From Lachnospiraceae bacterium (GTDB lineage Bacteria; Bacillota; Clostridia; Lachnospirales; Lachnospiraceae), in assembly GCA_021204285.1 (NCBI GenBank), contig JAJPZP010000069.1, forward strand, positions 1 to 12,453: 12,453 nucleotides of DNA. The letters run 5' to 3'. Shown here one piece after another: positions 1 to 7,464 of the stretch (the stretch's first letter is position 1; each line of letters opens with the position of its first letter). Position numbers and translations under genes: made by a program. The notes under the pieces are model-generated. The model did no database searches. It had not been told where the DNA came from and was given only the letters and a program-made list of their open reading frames with translations.

Positions 1-33
1 CCAAAATGGTTTTTTCTAAGCGGCTCTGGGTGG

Positions 34-1512
34 CTAATTCATCCCGACGCTAACAATAAGACTGATCGGTGCAAAAGCGCTGAGGATAAACGGATAATTT
101 TTGTAATGTCGTCCGCCAACAAAGATCAGCAAAAACATGCCAAACGCCGAGGTCAGGAAAAAGAAGAATTCGTACTTATTCTCCTTTTTGGCAAGGAATA
201 ACAGGCCGATGACCAGCAAGATCGTCGGAATCATGAGATAATCATATGTAAATCTTACCCCTTGCCACAGATTGTAAAGAAGGGAAAAAGGAAATACACC
301 GGATTCCGTATTGGAATATAAAAAGAGATTGTCATAGAAATAGACGGTCCACAGATCCGAAAGAGCATGATTAACCGCAAACCAGGCGAGGATTGGTAAG
401 GTGGTAATTAATACCCCCCCCGCAATGGTTAAAAGCATATAGAAAAGTTTCTGAATCTTTCTGCTCTTCAGGAGCAGGAAAGCTGGAACACAGATCCAGC
501 CGATATAAAGCCCAAGCAGGGAATATTTCGTCCAGAGAATGCAGGATGAGGTGATTCCAATCAGCAGGCACTCTCTGTATGATGGCATTTCTCCTGCCCG
601 CACTGCTTTCAGACCGATATAAATAGCATAAGCGAGAAAAGGTAAGCAAAGTTCTTCCGCACTGTCTCCATAGCTGAATGCAGCAGAGCTATAGACAACC
701 GCAGCCAACACAGGAATCAGCAGAATCGATACAGACTTCTGGTAAAGCCGCATGATCTGCAATGAAATCCAGAGGAACGCGGCGCAGGCGGCGACTTCAA
801 TAAAATAGACTCCAAGAAAACTTGTTTCAGATACCAGTGCGCCCAGAGTATGAATCAGATACATAAGTGGTCCTTTGTGGTCAAAAAGATCCCGGTACGG
901 AAGCTTTCCATGCAGTATGGATTTCCCTATTGTAAAATAAATGTTCGGGTCCACCCAGTCGTTAAGCGGATACAGCGGAGAAGATTTCGAACAGATGGAA
1001 ATCGTGACAAATGCTGTCAGAAAAACAAACAGTATATGCGTCGCCTTTATGGAAGAATCTCCATCCGAAAACTCTGCAGCGGAAGTCAGACTGCCCGGAT
1101 TCGGAAGGTACCGTAAGACAAACTCCGTGACGGTACTCAGGAAATAAAATGCGGCCACGCAGATACAAAAAGCGATGAAAGTCATCAGTGTCTCCTGTGA
1201 AATACCTGTCAGTTCAGCAAGCATCTCAAGCTTGTTAATATGAATTTTATTAAGAACAAATTCACAGAATGGAAATGCTGACAATGCCAGAATACTGACG
1301 GAGAGAATGACCGAAAGAACGGACAGATTTGATCTCCAGAACGGGAATATATTCTTCAGGAACAACAGGGCTACAGCGAGCACGCATACGATAGCCACAA
1401 AAGATAATTCTGATAAATTACCCACAAACAGCACCGCAAAAGCGATGCCGGAAATCAGAAATGGAATATTCACTGCAAGATTTACAGGATTTGGTTTTTT
1501 TAAACTGTTCAT
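34..1512 (-). CDS. Multi-pass membrane glycosyltransferase, GT-C / family 39-like
   Basis: The 492-residue protein is mostly hydrophobic, with about ten to twelve predicted membrane segments. The best family mark is the first large extracytoplasmic loop (residues 184-215), which has NDWVDPN followed by a G-x-x-x-L-x-G-K-x-P-Y-x-D-x-F-D-H-K-G-P pattern. This is typical of GT-C enzymes related to ArnT/PMT (family 39), which move sugars from polyprenyl-phosphate carriers at the outer membrane face. The acidic D185/D188 are the likely catalytic or metal residues. A second conserved-looking patch is YGDSAEE at 281-287. The acceptor and sugar cannot be told from the sequence. The ATG at 1512 has no Shine-Dalgarno sequence, only TATAATAA directly upstream, and I find no better start. 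The gene looks more AT-rich than its neighbours, contains a G8 run at codons 365-367, and ends in TAG right after the last membrane segment, so the C-terminus may be truncated. Confidence 0.8.
   Translation of the reverse strand: MNSLKKPNPVNLAVNIPFLISGIAFAVLFVGNLSELSFVAIVCVLAVALLFLKNIFPFWRSNLSVLSVILSVSILALSAFPFCEFVLNKIHINKLEMLAELTGISQETLMTFIAFCICVAAFYFLSTVTEFVLRYLPNPGSLTSAAEFSDGDSSIKATHILFVFLTAFVTISICSKSSPLYPLNDWVDPNIYFTIGKSILHGKLPYRDLFDHKGPLMYLIHTLGALVSETSFLGVYFIEVAACAAFLWISLQIMRLYQKSVSILLIPVLAAVVYSSAAFSYGDSAEELCLPFLAYAIYIGLKAVRAGEMPSYRECLLIGITSSCILWTKYSLLGLYIGWICVPAFLLLKSRKIQKLFYMLLTIAGGVLITTLPILAWFAVNHALSDLWTVYFYDNLFLYSNTESGVFPFSLLYNLWQGVRFTYDYLMIPTILLVIGLLFLAKKENKYEFFFFLTSAFGMFLLIFVGGRHYKNYPFILSAFAPISLIVSVGMN
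414..421 (-). repeat. G8 homopolymer tract inside the glycosyltransferase gene
   Basis: Eight consecutive C on the plus strand give eight G in the coding strand. They span the codons for Ala-Gly-Gly-Val (about residues 364-367) within a predicted membrane segment. The frame is open at this length. Gain or loss of one base would shift the frame and cut the protein in its final third. Runs of eight or more G/C are known slippage sites in phase-variable surface genes of other bacteria. Whether this tract varies is unknown. Confidence 0.6.
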
Positions 1513-1523
1513 TTATTATACCG

Positions 1524-1555
1524 GGCCGGGAACCCTAAGGCTCCCGGCCTTTTTT
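1524..1555 (+). terminator. Rho-independent terminator, oriented to the plus strand
   Basis: A perfect 8-bp stem, GGCCGGGA (1524-1531) with TCCCGGCC (1542-1549), encloses a 10-nt loop in which CC/GG can pair further. Six T (1550-1555) follow in the plus direction. Read on the minus strand, where all the genes lie, the same hairpin is preceded by six A and followed by CGGTATAATAA, with no U-tract. Its form as a terminator is therefore strong only for plus-strand transcripts. It may still stabilise or weakly end the nfnAB message. Confidence 0.7.
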
Positions 1556-1565
1556 GCCTAAAAAT

Positions 1566-2954
1566 TTATTTGTTACTCAGATACTCGTGGATGCCCTTCG
1601 CAGCCGTCTTTCCTGCGCCCATGGCGAGGATAACGGTAGCAGCGCCGGTCACAGCGTCTCCGCCGGCGTAGACGCCCTCCTTTGAGGTCGCGCCGGTCTC
1701 CTCCGTCACGACGATGCACTGTCTGCGGTTGATCTCCAGACCCTTCGTCGTCGAGGAGATCAGCGGATTCGGCGAGGTGCCAAGCGACATGATGACCGTA
1801 TCGCAGTCAATGTCAAACTCGGAGCCCGGGATCTCGACCGGACGGCGTCTGCCGGAAGTGTCGGGTTCGCCGAGCTCCATGCGGATGCACTTCACACCCT
1901 TCACCGCGTCGTTCTCATCGACCAGAATCTCCACCGGATTCGTCAGGAGGTCAAAGATAATGCCCTCCTCCTTCGCATGATGGACTTCCTCCGCACGGGC
2001 CGGAAGCTCCTCCTCGCTGCGGCGGTAGACAATGTGCGTCTCCGCGCCGAGACGAAGCGCGGTACGGGCCGCATCCATCGCCACGTTGCCGCCGCCAACA
2101 ACGACGACCTTCTTGCCGTGGACAATCGGCGTATCGTAATCCGGATTGAAGGCTTTCATCAGGTTATTTCTGGTCAGGTACTCGTTCGCGGAGAGCACGC
2201 CGCAGGCAGTCTCACCCGGAATGCCCATGAACTTCGGAAGTCCTGCGCCGGAACCGATGAACACAGCGTCAAAGCCCTCGTCCTCGATCAGCTCGTCCAG
2301 CTTCACGGTCCTGCCGATGATCACGTCGGTCTCGATTTCGACGCCGAGCGACTTCACGTTCTCGACCTCGGGAGCGACCACGCGGTCCTTCGGAAGACGG
2401 AACTCCGGAATGCCGTAGACCAGCACGCCGCCCGCCTTGTGCAGGGCCTCGAAGATCTTGACCTCGTAGCCGAGCTTCGCAAGATCGCCTGCGCAGGTCA
2501 GGCCTGCAGGACCGGAGCCGATGACGGCGACCTTCTTGCCATTCTTCTGAGCGGCCGGGGTCGGCTTGATGCCGTTCTCACGCGCCCAGTCCGCGACGAA
2601 GCGCTCGAGCTTGCCGATGGAGATCGGATCGCCCTTCTTTCCGCGGATGCAGACGCCCTCGCACTGGCTCTCCTGGGGGCACACACGCCCGCAGACTGCC
2701 GGAAGCGAGGAGGACTCGCTGATGATCTTGAACGCGTCCTCAAAGCGCTCCTCCTTGACCGCGGCGATGAATTCCGGGATGTTGATCGCCACCGGGCATC
2801 CTTCCATACACTTCGCCTTCTTGCAGCCAAGACAGCGCTGCGCCTCTTCTACTGCCTCTTCCTTATTATAACCATAGCAGACTTCCTCGAAGTTCGTCGC
2901 GCAAACCTTCGGCTGCTGCTCTCTTACCGGTACTCTTGTTAATCCTGCTGCCAT
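1566..2954 (-). CDS. nfnB: GltA/GltD-family iron-sulfur flavoprotein, probable NfnB subunit (often annotated NADPH-dependent glutamate synthase GltA)
   Basis: This 462-residue protein has an N-terminal iron-sulfur domain with Cys 41, 44, 49, 53 and Cys 88, 92, 98, 102, enough for two [4Fe-4S] clusters. An FAD Rossmann motif GSGPAG follows at 146-151, then an inserted NADPH-binding fold with GGGNVA at 288-292. Near the C-terminus the AGGDAVTGA segment (430-438) closes the FAD site. Databases usually name this family small-subunit-type glutamate synthase. Here no glutamate synthase large subunit lies nearby. The gene overlaps the upstream 2Fe-2S flavoprotein gene by one base (TAATG). This pairing and both lengths match NfnAB, which couples NADH and reduced ferredoxin oxidation to NADP+ reduction by flavin-based bifurcation in the cytoplasm. 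The start has GGAGGT eight bases upstream, inside the end of nfnA. The choice of NfnB over another role is inferred from family and context. Confidence 0.88.
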   Translation of the reverse strand: MAAGLTRVPVREQQPKVCATNFEEVCYGYNKEEAVEEAQRCLGCKKAKCMEGCPVAINIPEFIAAVKEERFEDAFKIISESSSLPAVCGRVCPQESQCEGVCIRGKKGDPISIGKLERFVADWARENGIKPTPAAQKNGKKVAVIGSGPAGLTCAGDLAKLGYEVKIFEALHKAGGVLVYGIPEFRLPKDRVVAPEVENVKSLGVEIETDVIIGRTVKLDELIEDEGFDAVFIGSGAGLPKFMGIPGETACGVLSANEYLTRNNLMKAFNPDYDTPIVHGKKVVVVGGGNVAMDAARTALRLGAETHIVYRRSEEELPARAEEVHHAKEEGIIFDLLTNPVEILVDENDAVKGVKCIRMELGEPDTSGRRRPVEIPGSEFDIDCDTVIMSLGTSPNPLISSTTKGLEINRRQCIVVTEETGATSKEGVYAGGDAVTGAATVILAMGAGKTAAKGIHEYLSNK

Positions 2955-3838
2955 TATTTGTCACCTCCGCATAATCCGCATCCGCCGTGATGGGTCTCGC
3001 CCTCCTGATATTTCAGAAGTCTGCAGCCTTCCTCTGTCTTGTACATGGCGGCGCGCTTCATCGCCTGATCAAAGTCGATCTTGTGACCGTCGAATTCCGG
3101 TCCGTCAACACAGGCATATTTCACCTCATCGCCGACCATCACACGGCAGCCGCCACACATGCCAGTGCCGTCCACCATGATCGGGTTCATGCTGACTACG
3201 GTCGGGATGCCAAGTTTCTTTGTCGTAAGACAGGCAAACTTCATCATGATCATCGGGCCGATCGCGACGCAGTGATTGAACTCCCTGCCCTCGCTCACGA
3301 GCTTCTCCAGCATGGACGTGCCGACGCCCTTGAAGGAGTAGCTGCCGTCGTCCTTGCACAGGTGCAGATTGCCGACCTCGCTCATCTCCTTCTCGAAGAT
3401 CAGCAGATCCTTCGTCCTCGCACCCACGATGATATCGCAGTCGATGCCGTGCTCATGCAGCCACTTTGCCTGCGGATAGACCGGTGCGGTACCCACGCCG
3501 CCGGCGATGAAGACGATCTTCTTCTTTTTTACTTCCTCGAAATCGTCTGTGACCAGATCGGAAGGGCGTCCCAGCGGACCCACGAAGTCGAGGATGGAAT
3601 CCCCTGCCTGCAGATTCACCAGCTTGTAAGTCGATACGCCGATCGGCTGGAATACGATCGTAACGGTACCCGCCTCTCTGTCATAATCACAGATCGTCAG
3701 CGGAATACGCTCCGCGGTCTCGTCCACGCGCACGATGATAAACTGTCCCGGTTCGCAGGATTTTGCGACACGCGGTGCGAGGATCACCTGTTTGTAGACA
3801 TTTGCAGAGAGCTGCTCTGCCTCCAGAATTTTAAACAT
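2954..3838 (-). CDS. nfnA: Sulfide/dihydroorotate dehydrogenase-like FAD/NAD-binding protein, probable NfnA subunit
   Basis: The 294-residue protein is a ferredoxin-NADP+ reductase-type flavoprotein. It has the FAD-binding RIPLTICDYD patch (44-53), a nucleotide-binding AGGVGTAPVYP motif (112-122), and a C-terminal 2Fe-2S region with D223, C228, C231 and C243 around VDGTGMCGGCRV and YACVDGPEFDG. Such proteins include PyrK-like electron-transfer subunits and NfnA. Immediate overlap with the GltA-type gene favours NfnA, the NADH-binding half of the bifurcating transhydrogenase. I chose the ATG at 3838 because AAGGAGGT sits five bases upstream. The in-frame ATG at 3868 would add ten residues with no site and would start at about the predicted transcription start. 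The extreme C-terminus (THHGGCGLCGGDK) adds two Cys and two His that may bind a metal. That last point is only inference. Confidence 0.88.
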   Translation of the reverse strand: MFKILEAEQLSANVYKQVILAPRVAKSCEPGQFIIVRVDETAERIPLTICDYDREAGTVTIVFQPIGVSTYKLVNLQAGDSILDFVGPLGRPSDLVTDDFEEVKKKKIVFIAGGVGTAPVYPQAKWLHEHGIDCDIIVGARTKDLLIFEKEMSEVGNLHLCKDDGSYSFKGVGTSMLEKLVSEGREFNHCVAIGPMIMMKFACLTTKKLGIPTVVSMNPIMVDGTGMCGGCRVMVGDEVKYACVDGPEFDGHKIDFDQAMKRAAMYKTEEGCRLLKYQEGETHHGGCGLCGGDK

Positions 3839-3843
3839 ACTTG

Positions 3844-3851
3844 ACCTCCTT
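3844..3851 (-). promoter_or_regulatory. Strong Shine-Dalgarno site that fixes the nfnA start
   Basis: AAGGAGGT on the minus strand matches the 16S anti-Shine-Dalgarno sequence over eight bases and lies five bases before the ATG at 3838. It rules out the longer reading from 3868. Confidence 0.85.
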
Positions 3852-3876
3852 AGATTTTTGCAAATCACTGTCTACT

Positions 3877-3905
3877 ATCATAATCCATCTTCCCGGATAA
3901 TTCAA
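3877..3905 (-). promoter_or_regulatory. Sigma-A type promoter for nfnAB
   Basis: On the minus strand, TTGAAT (3905-3900) and TATGAT (3882-3877) are separated by exactly 17 bases. They match the -35 and -10 consensus at 4/6 and 5/6. Transcription would start near 3870, giving a leader of roughly 30 bases that carries the nfnA ribosome binding site. The element fills the gap after the zinc-ribbon protein gene and suggests nfnAB is its own transcription unit. Confidence 0.7.
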
Positions 3906-3919
3906 CAAATTCCGAAAAT

Positions 3920-4780
3920 TTATTCGCCGGATTCTGGTATCTCCTCCAGAGCTTCTCCGGTCTCCTCCGGCTCCGCAACATGATAAATGGCCTCTTCAAT
4001 GCCGCTCTCCCGATTCTCACTGTCAATCGCAATCGCCTGCAGGACAGTGAGTCCGGGATTGATCTGGATTGCACCGGTATAAAGAATGGAATAGCGATCC
4101 GGTTCCTGTCCATCCGTTGTATAATAGACCGTACTGTCTTCACCGGCTGTGATCGTCACATAAAAGCTCTCCGCGTATTCGCCGGAAGGCATACTGAAAA
4201 CCGGTTCATTGGGATAGGTGAATACGACTTCATATGTACCGTCTGCTTCCATACTCTGCTGTCCGTCATTGCGGATGAATATGGTTCGCAGCACTGTCGT
4301 CCCTTCATCAATATAGACTTTCCGGTTATAGAGCGTGCTGTCAGCGTCCGGCGTCGTACCGTCTGTTGTGTAGTAGATATGACCGTCTGAGATCTCCTCA
4401 TGGGAAATCACAACCTGTAGCGTATGACTGTAGCTGCCGGGAGCAATACTGAAAGTAGGCTCCGCAAGCAGAACAATCTCTTCCGATTCGACCTCTTCTG
4501 TCGCATTCTCGCGGCCGCTGATCAGACTATAGGAAGCCTGAAATGCGAGAATTCCGGCTGCTATCAGCAAAATAACAGGGAGAATATATCTGCGAACCGG
4601 CCTTTTTTCTTTTTCATGAACAGGCACGGGTTCCGGTGCGCTATCTGGTTCCTCTTTTTCGGCTCCGATCGCAATGTCGTCTTCAGGACTGTAGTCCGGT
4701 ACCATCTGGATTGCCGCACCACAATGCTCACAGTAGATCTTTCCATCCGGAATTTCGGCTCCGCATTTCTGGCACTTCAT
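3920..4780 (-). CDS. Zinc-ribbon, single-pass membrane protein with two chitobiase/hexosaminidase C-terminal-like repeats
   Basis: The 286-residue protein starts with a zinc ribbon (C3-x2-C6 and C17-x2-C20). An acidic linker, a basic stretch (KEKRPVRR, 57-64) and one membrane helix (about 65-87) follow. The basic flank suggests the N-terminus is cytoplasmic and the rest is outside. The outer part holds two related repeats, about 107-188 and 192-268. Each has an EPxFS opening and a core YYTTDG-x2-PD-x3-S-x-LY (137-151; 219-234), which is the mark of the CHB_HEX_C-type immunoglobulin-like domain. A Glu-rich tail ends the chain. The repeats are accessory domains with no catalytic residues, so a binding or structural role at the envelope is likely. 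The gene lies 20 bases after ftsK and has AAAGGA 12 bases before its ATG, so it is probably co-transcribed with ftsK. Its function is unknown. Confidence 0.82.
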   Translation of the reverse strand: MKCQKCGAEIPDGKIYCEHCGAAIQMVPDYSPEDDIAIGAEKEEPDSAPEPVPVHEKEKRPVRRYILPVILLIAAGILAFQASYSLISGRENATEEVESEEIVLLAEPTFSIAPGSYSHTLQVVISHEEISDGHIYYTTDGTTPDADSTLYNRKVYIDEGTTVLRTIFIRNDGQQSMEADGTYEVVFTYPNEPVFSMPSGEYAESFYVTITAGEDSTVYYTTDGQEPDRYSILYTGAIQINPGLTVLQAIAIDSENRESGIEEAIYHVAEPEETGEALEEIPESGE

Positions 4781-4800
4781 ATTGAAAATGCGTCCTTTCG

Positions 4801-7356
4801 TTAAACATACTCATCTATGTACTGCTCAAATTGTTCCATGGACATGAGAATCTTACGGGGTTTTGTGCCTTCTTCCTCTCCCACGACACCGGCATCGGCA
4901 AGCTGATCCATGATACGTGCCGCGCGGTTAAATCCAATCTTAAACCAGCGCTGCAGCATGCCAATGGAGGCCTTGTCCTTCTCGATAATGAATTTCCCGG
5001 CATCGGCGAACAGGACGTCCCGTCCATTTCCGCTGCCTGAAGCAGAACCACTTTCCGATGAAGAAGCACTCTCCGCCGCACTTTGCATCCGCTGAATCTG
5101 ATCGGCGATCTCAGCCTCAGCCTCCGTTGTTTCCAGCTTCTGGCGGCTTAAGAACTCTACCACCGCGCTAACCTCCGCATCCGACACCAGGGCTCCCTGT
5201 ACACGCAGCGGCTTCGGGATACCGGAGGGGGCGAACAGCATATCGCCTTTTCCGAGCAGCTTCTCAGCTCCATTCATGTCGAGAATTGTACGCGAGTCCA
5301 CGCCCGAGGAAACGGCGAAAGCGATACGCGAAGGCATGTGAGCTTTGATAAGACCCGTGATCACATTAACGGAGGGGCGCTGCGTCGCGATAACCAGGTG
5401 GATCCCTGCGGCACGGGCAAGCTGTGCCAGCCTGCAGATCGCATCCTCAACCTCGCCGGGCGCAACCATCATCAGATCAGCCAGCTCATCGACGATAATA
5501 ACGATCTGCGGCATTTTCTCGGGCTTCTCGCCCTCAATATCCGCAAGAGACTCAATCTTGCTGTTGTAGCCCTCGATATTCCGCACGTTGGTCTCAGCAA
5601 ATTTATTATAGCGTCCCATCATCTCATTGACGGCCCAGTTTAATGCCCCGGCAGCCTTTTTCGGATCCGTTACAACGGGAGTCAGGAGATGCGGTATACC
5701 GTTGTATGCACTGAGTTCAACAACCTTTGGATCAATCATGATCAGTCGAACTTCGTCAGGCCTGGCCTTATAGAGAATACTCATAATCAGCGTATTGATA
5801 CAGACCGATTTTCCGGAACCAGTGGCACCGGCTATCAGAAGATGCGGCATCTTCGCAATATCCGAAACCATGATATTTCCCCCGATATCTTTGCCGACCG
5901 CAAATGCGATCTTCGAGGGATTTTTCCTGAATTCCTCCGACTCGATCAGCTCACGTAAAGGGACGACAGAATTCTCCCGGTTCGGCACCTCAATACCAAC
6001 GGCTGCCTTTCCCGGAATCGGTGCTTCAATACGCACATCCGGAACTGCAAGATTCAGCTTGATATCATCCGAGAGCGACACGATTTTACTGACTTTTACG
6101 CCGTGGGCGGGCTGTACTTCAAAACGCGTCACTGCCGGGCCACAACTTACATTTGTCACGGTGGCGTTCACACCGAAATCTTCCATAATCTGCTGAAGAT
6201 GCCTGGCCGTCTCCTGAAGCTGCGCAGCCGTATTTTTCTGGCTGTAACTTCGTTTCGGCTTCTTGAGCATAGAAATCGGTGGAAAATGATAATCCTGCGA
6301 TGACTTTATCGCTGTTTTTAAGGATTTCTTTTCTGTTTCCTGTCTCTTTGGAGCGGATTCCGGCTGCGGAACAGACTCTTTTTTTATCTGCTCTCTTTCC
6401 TGCTCCTGCTCAAATTCCCGTTTGCTCAGCGCGTTTCTCACCAGATCTTCTTCGCAGAAACTGATCTCCTGGACACCGCCGGTCAGGCTCTCCTCATTCT
6501 CATAGTGCTTTGGTTCCGGACGGTGAATCGTAATCGTCGGGCGCTGCTGCACAGGCTCCGTGATCTGCTCTCCGGCGGATGGTTCCGGCGTTGCCGTTTT
6601 TTCTTCTGCCTGTGTCTCCAGTTCGACAAGACCGCTTCCGGAAGGTTTTGGAATCTTCAGGTCAGGCGTAACGCCACTGGCCTTCTGTTCACGGCGGCTC
6701 TCCTTTTTCTGCCCGGAGAGTTCCTTTCTCCGTTCCATATTTTCCCTCGTGGATTCATAAACCCTGCGACTTCCATCGGACATGCCCCGCACAAAGGAAT
6801 GACCGGTAATAATCACAATACAGATAATCAGCATGCCGATCAGAAACAGGCAGGCACCGATCGCGCCAAAAGCGCCCTGCAGCAGCGTCCAGATACCGCC
6901 GCCTATGATACCGCCGCCGGTATGATATGCACGACACCAGGCAAAGATCTCGCCCATTCCGTTCGCGTCCGCATTTCCCATCGTGATCCGATGAAGCAAC
7001 GCCTCAAACGCCATACCGACGAGAACCATAGCGACGATCTTTACTTTCGCGACCATATTTTCCCGGTTCGCCAGGGAAAACAGGATGAGCAGCAGAAGCA
7101 GAAGCGGGAACAGATAGGCGAGCAGTCCAAAACAACCAAATAAAAGGCCACTTAAGAATTCTCCTACCGTTCCGCCGACGCCAAAATTGCTGACAAAAAG
7201 GAAGATGGAAAAAATGATGAACAGCACAAGAAGAACCTCGTCCCATATTCCGTTTCCGGATTCTGTAAAGGTTCTCTGTTTTACAGTGCTTTCTGTATTT
7301 TTTTTCTTCGTGGAGCCCGTTTTTTTACGACTGCCTTTTTTTTCTGTTCCACTCAT
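4801..7356 (-). CDS. ftsK: DNA translocase FtsK/SpoIIIE
   Basis: This 851-residue protein has the full FtsK/SpoIIIE layout. A basic Lys-rich head is followed by four or five membrane segments (about 41-57, 68-95, 105-121, 148-185). A long charged Glu/Gln-rich linker (about 190-375) leads to the alpha/beta motor, with Walker A GATGSGKS (510-517) and Walker B IIVDELAD (620-627). A winged-helix gamma domain at about 785-845 ([21 protein letters not shown]) reads directional DNA sequences in this family. The protein pumps chromosome ends across the division or sporulation septum as a hexamer. A low-complexity Ser/Gly stretch (about 760-778) joins motor and gamma domain. The start ATG has GGGGAG 11 bases upstream, a moderate site. 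The gene sits behind a consensus promoter and ahead of the zinc-ribbon protein gene. The sequence does not tell a vegetative FtsK from a sporulation SpoIIIE. Confidence 0.96.
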   Translation of the reverse strand: MSGTEKKGSRKKTGSTKKKNTESTVKQRTFTESGNGIWDEVLLVLFIIFSIFLFVSNFGVGGTVGEFLSGLLFGCFGLLAYLFPLLLLLLILFSLANRENMVAKVKIVAMVLVGMAFEALLHRITMGNADANGMGEIFAWCRAYHTGGGIIGGGIWTLLQGAFGAIGACLFLIGMLIICIVIITGHSFVRGMSDGSRRVYESTRENMERRKELSGQKKESRREQKASGVTPDLKIPKPSGSGLVELETQAEEKTATPEPSAGEQITEPVQQRPTITIHRPEPKHYENEESLTGGVQEISFCEEDLVRNALSKREFEQEQEREQIKKESVPQPESAPKRQETEKKSLKTAIKSSQDYHFPPISMLKKPKRSYSQKNTAAQLQETARHLQQIMEDFGVNATVTNVSCGPAVTRFEVQPAHGVKVSKIVSLSDDIKLNLAVPDVRIEAPIPGKAAVGIEVPNRENSVVPLRELIESEEFRKNPSKIAFAVGKDIGGNIMVSDIAKMPHLLIAGATGSGKSVCINTLIMSILYKARPDEVRLIMIDPKVVELSAYNGIPHLLTPVVTDPKKAAGALNWAVNEMMGRYNKFAETNVRNIEGYNSKIESLADIEGEKPEKMPQIVIIVDELADLMMVAPGEVEDAICRLAQLARAAGIHLVIATQRPSVNVITGLIKAHMPSRIAFAVSSGVDSRTILDMNGAEKLLGKGDMLFAPSGIPKPLRVQGALVSDAEVSAVVEFLSRQKLETTEAEAEIADQIQRMQSAAESASSSESGSASGSGNGRDVLFADAGKFIIEKDKASIGMLQRWFKIGFNRAARIMDQLADAGVVGEEEGTKPRKILMSMEQFEQYIDEYV

Positions 7357-7379
7357 GTCTGGCTTTACTCCCCATCTGG

Positions 7380-7409
7380 AAAAAAGGACTCGCCCCGGCG
7401 GACCAGCCC
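7380..7409 (-). terminator. Weak hairpin plus T6 in the ftsK leader
   Basis: Downstream of the ftsK promoter, GGGCT (7409-7405) can pair with AGTCC (7390-7386), including one G-U pair, around an inner GC-rich CGCC/GGCG element. Six T (7385-7380) follow at once. It could end read-through from yitT or attenuate ftsK transcription. The stem is short and interrupted, so this is a tentative call. Confidence 0.3.
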
Positions 7410-7423
7410 TTTCAACGCTCAGT

Positions 7424-7452
7424 ATTATAACATGGAGTTAAACGCTTGTCAA
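7424..7452 (-). promoter_or_regulatory. Perfect-consensus sigma-A promoter for ftsK
   Basis: On the minus strand, TTGACA (7452-7447) and TATAAT (7429-7424) are separated by exactly 17 bases, so both hexamers and the spacing are ideal. Transcription should begin near 7417, leaving a leader of about 60 bases before the ftsK ATG at 7356. The element lies wholly in the gap after yitT. Confidence 0.88.
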
Positions 7453-7464
7453 AGTATCCTGCTT

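Noticed and set aside
1515..1520. TATAAT before the glycosyltransferase ATG as a promoter -10 box
   Set aside because: It lies two bases before the start codon, so transcription would begin inside the gene. No -35 box is present at 16-18 bases; that stretch is the terminator hairpin.
1977..2942. 321-codon open frame on the plus strand opposite nfnB
   Set aside because: It is a shadow produced by GC-rich codon use in nfnB. The composition is Arg/Leu/Asp-heavy and no domain is visible.
2987..3844. 285-codon plus-strand open frame opposite nfnA
   Set aside because: It is antisense to a clear flavoprotein gene, and its His/Arg-rich translation has no motif.
3839..3868. Upstream ATG giving a 304-residue NfnA
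   Set aside because: It has no Shine-Dalgarno and would begin at about the predicted transcription start. AAGGAGGT before the inner ATG decides the case.
7297..7350. A8 runs near the start of ftsK (and one in the yitT-type gene at 8309-8316)
   Set aside because: They encode Lys-rich heads and are common in clostridial gene starts. I do not take them as contingency tracts.
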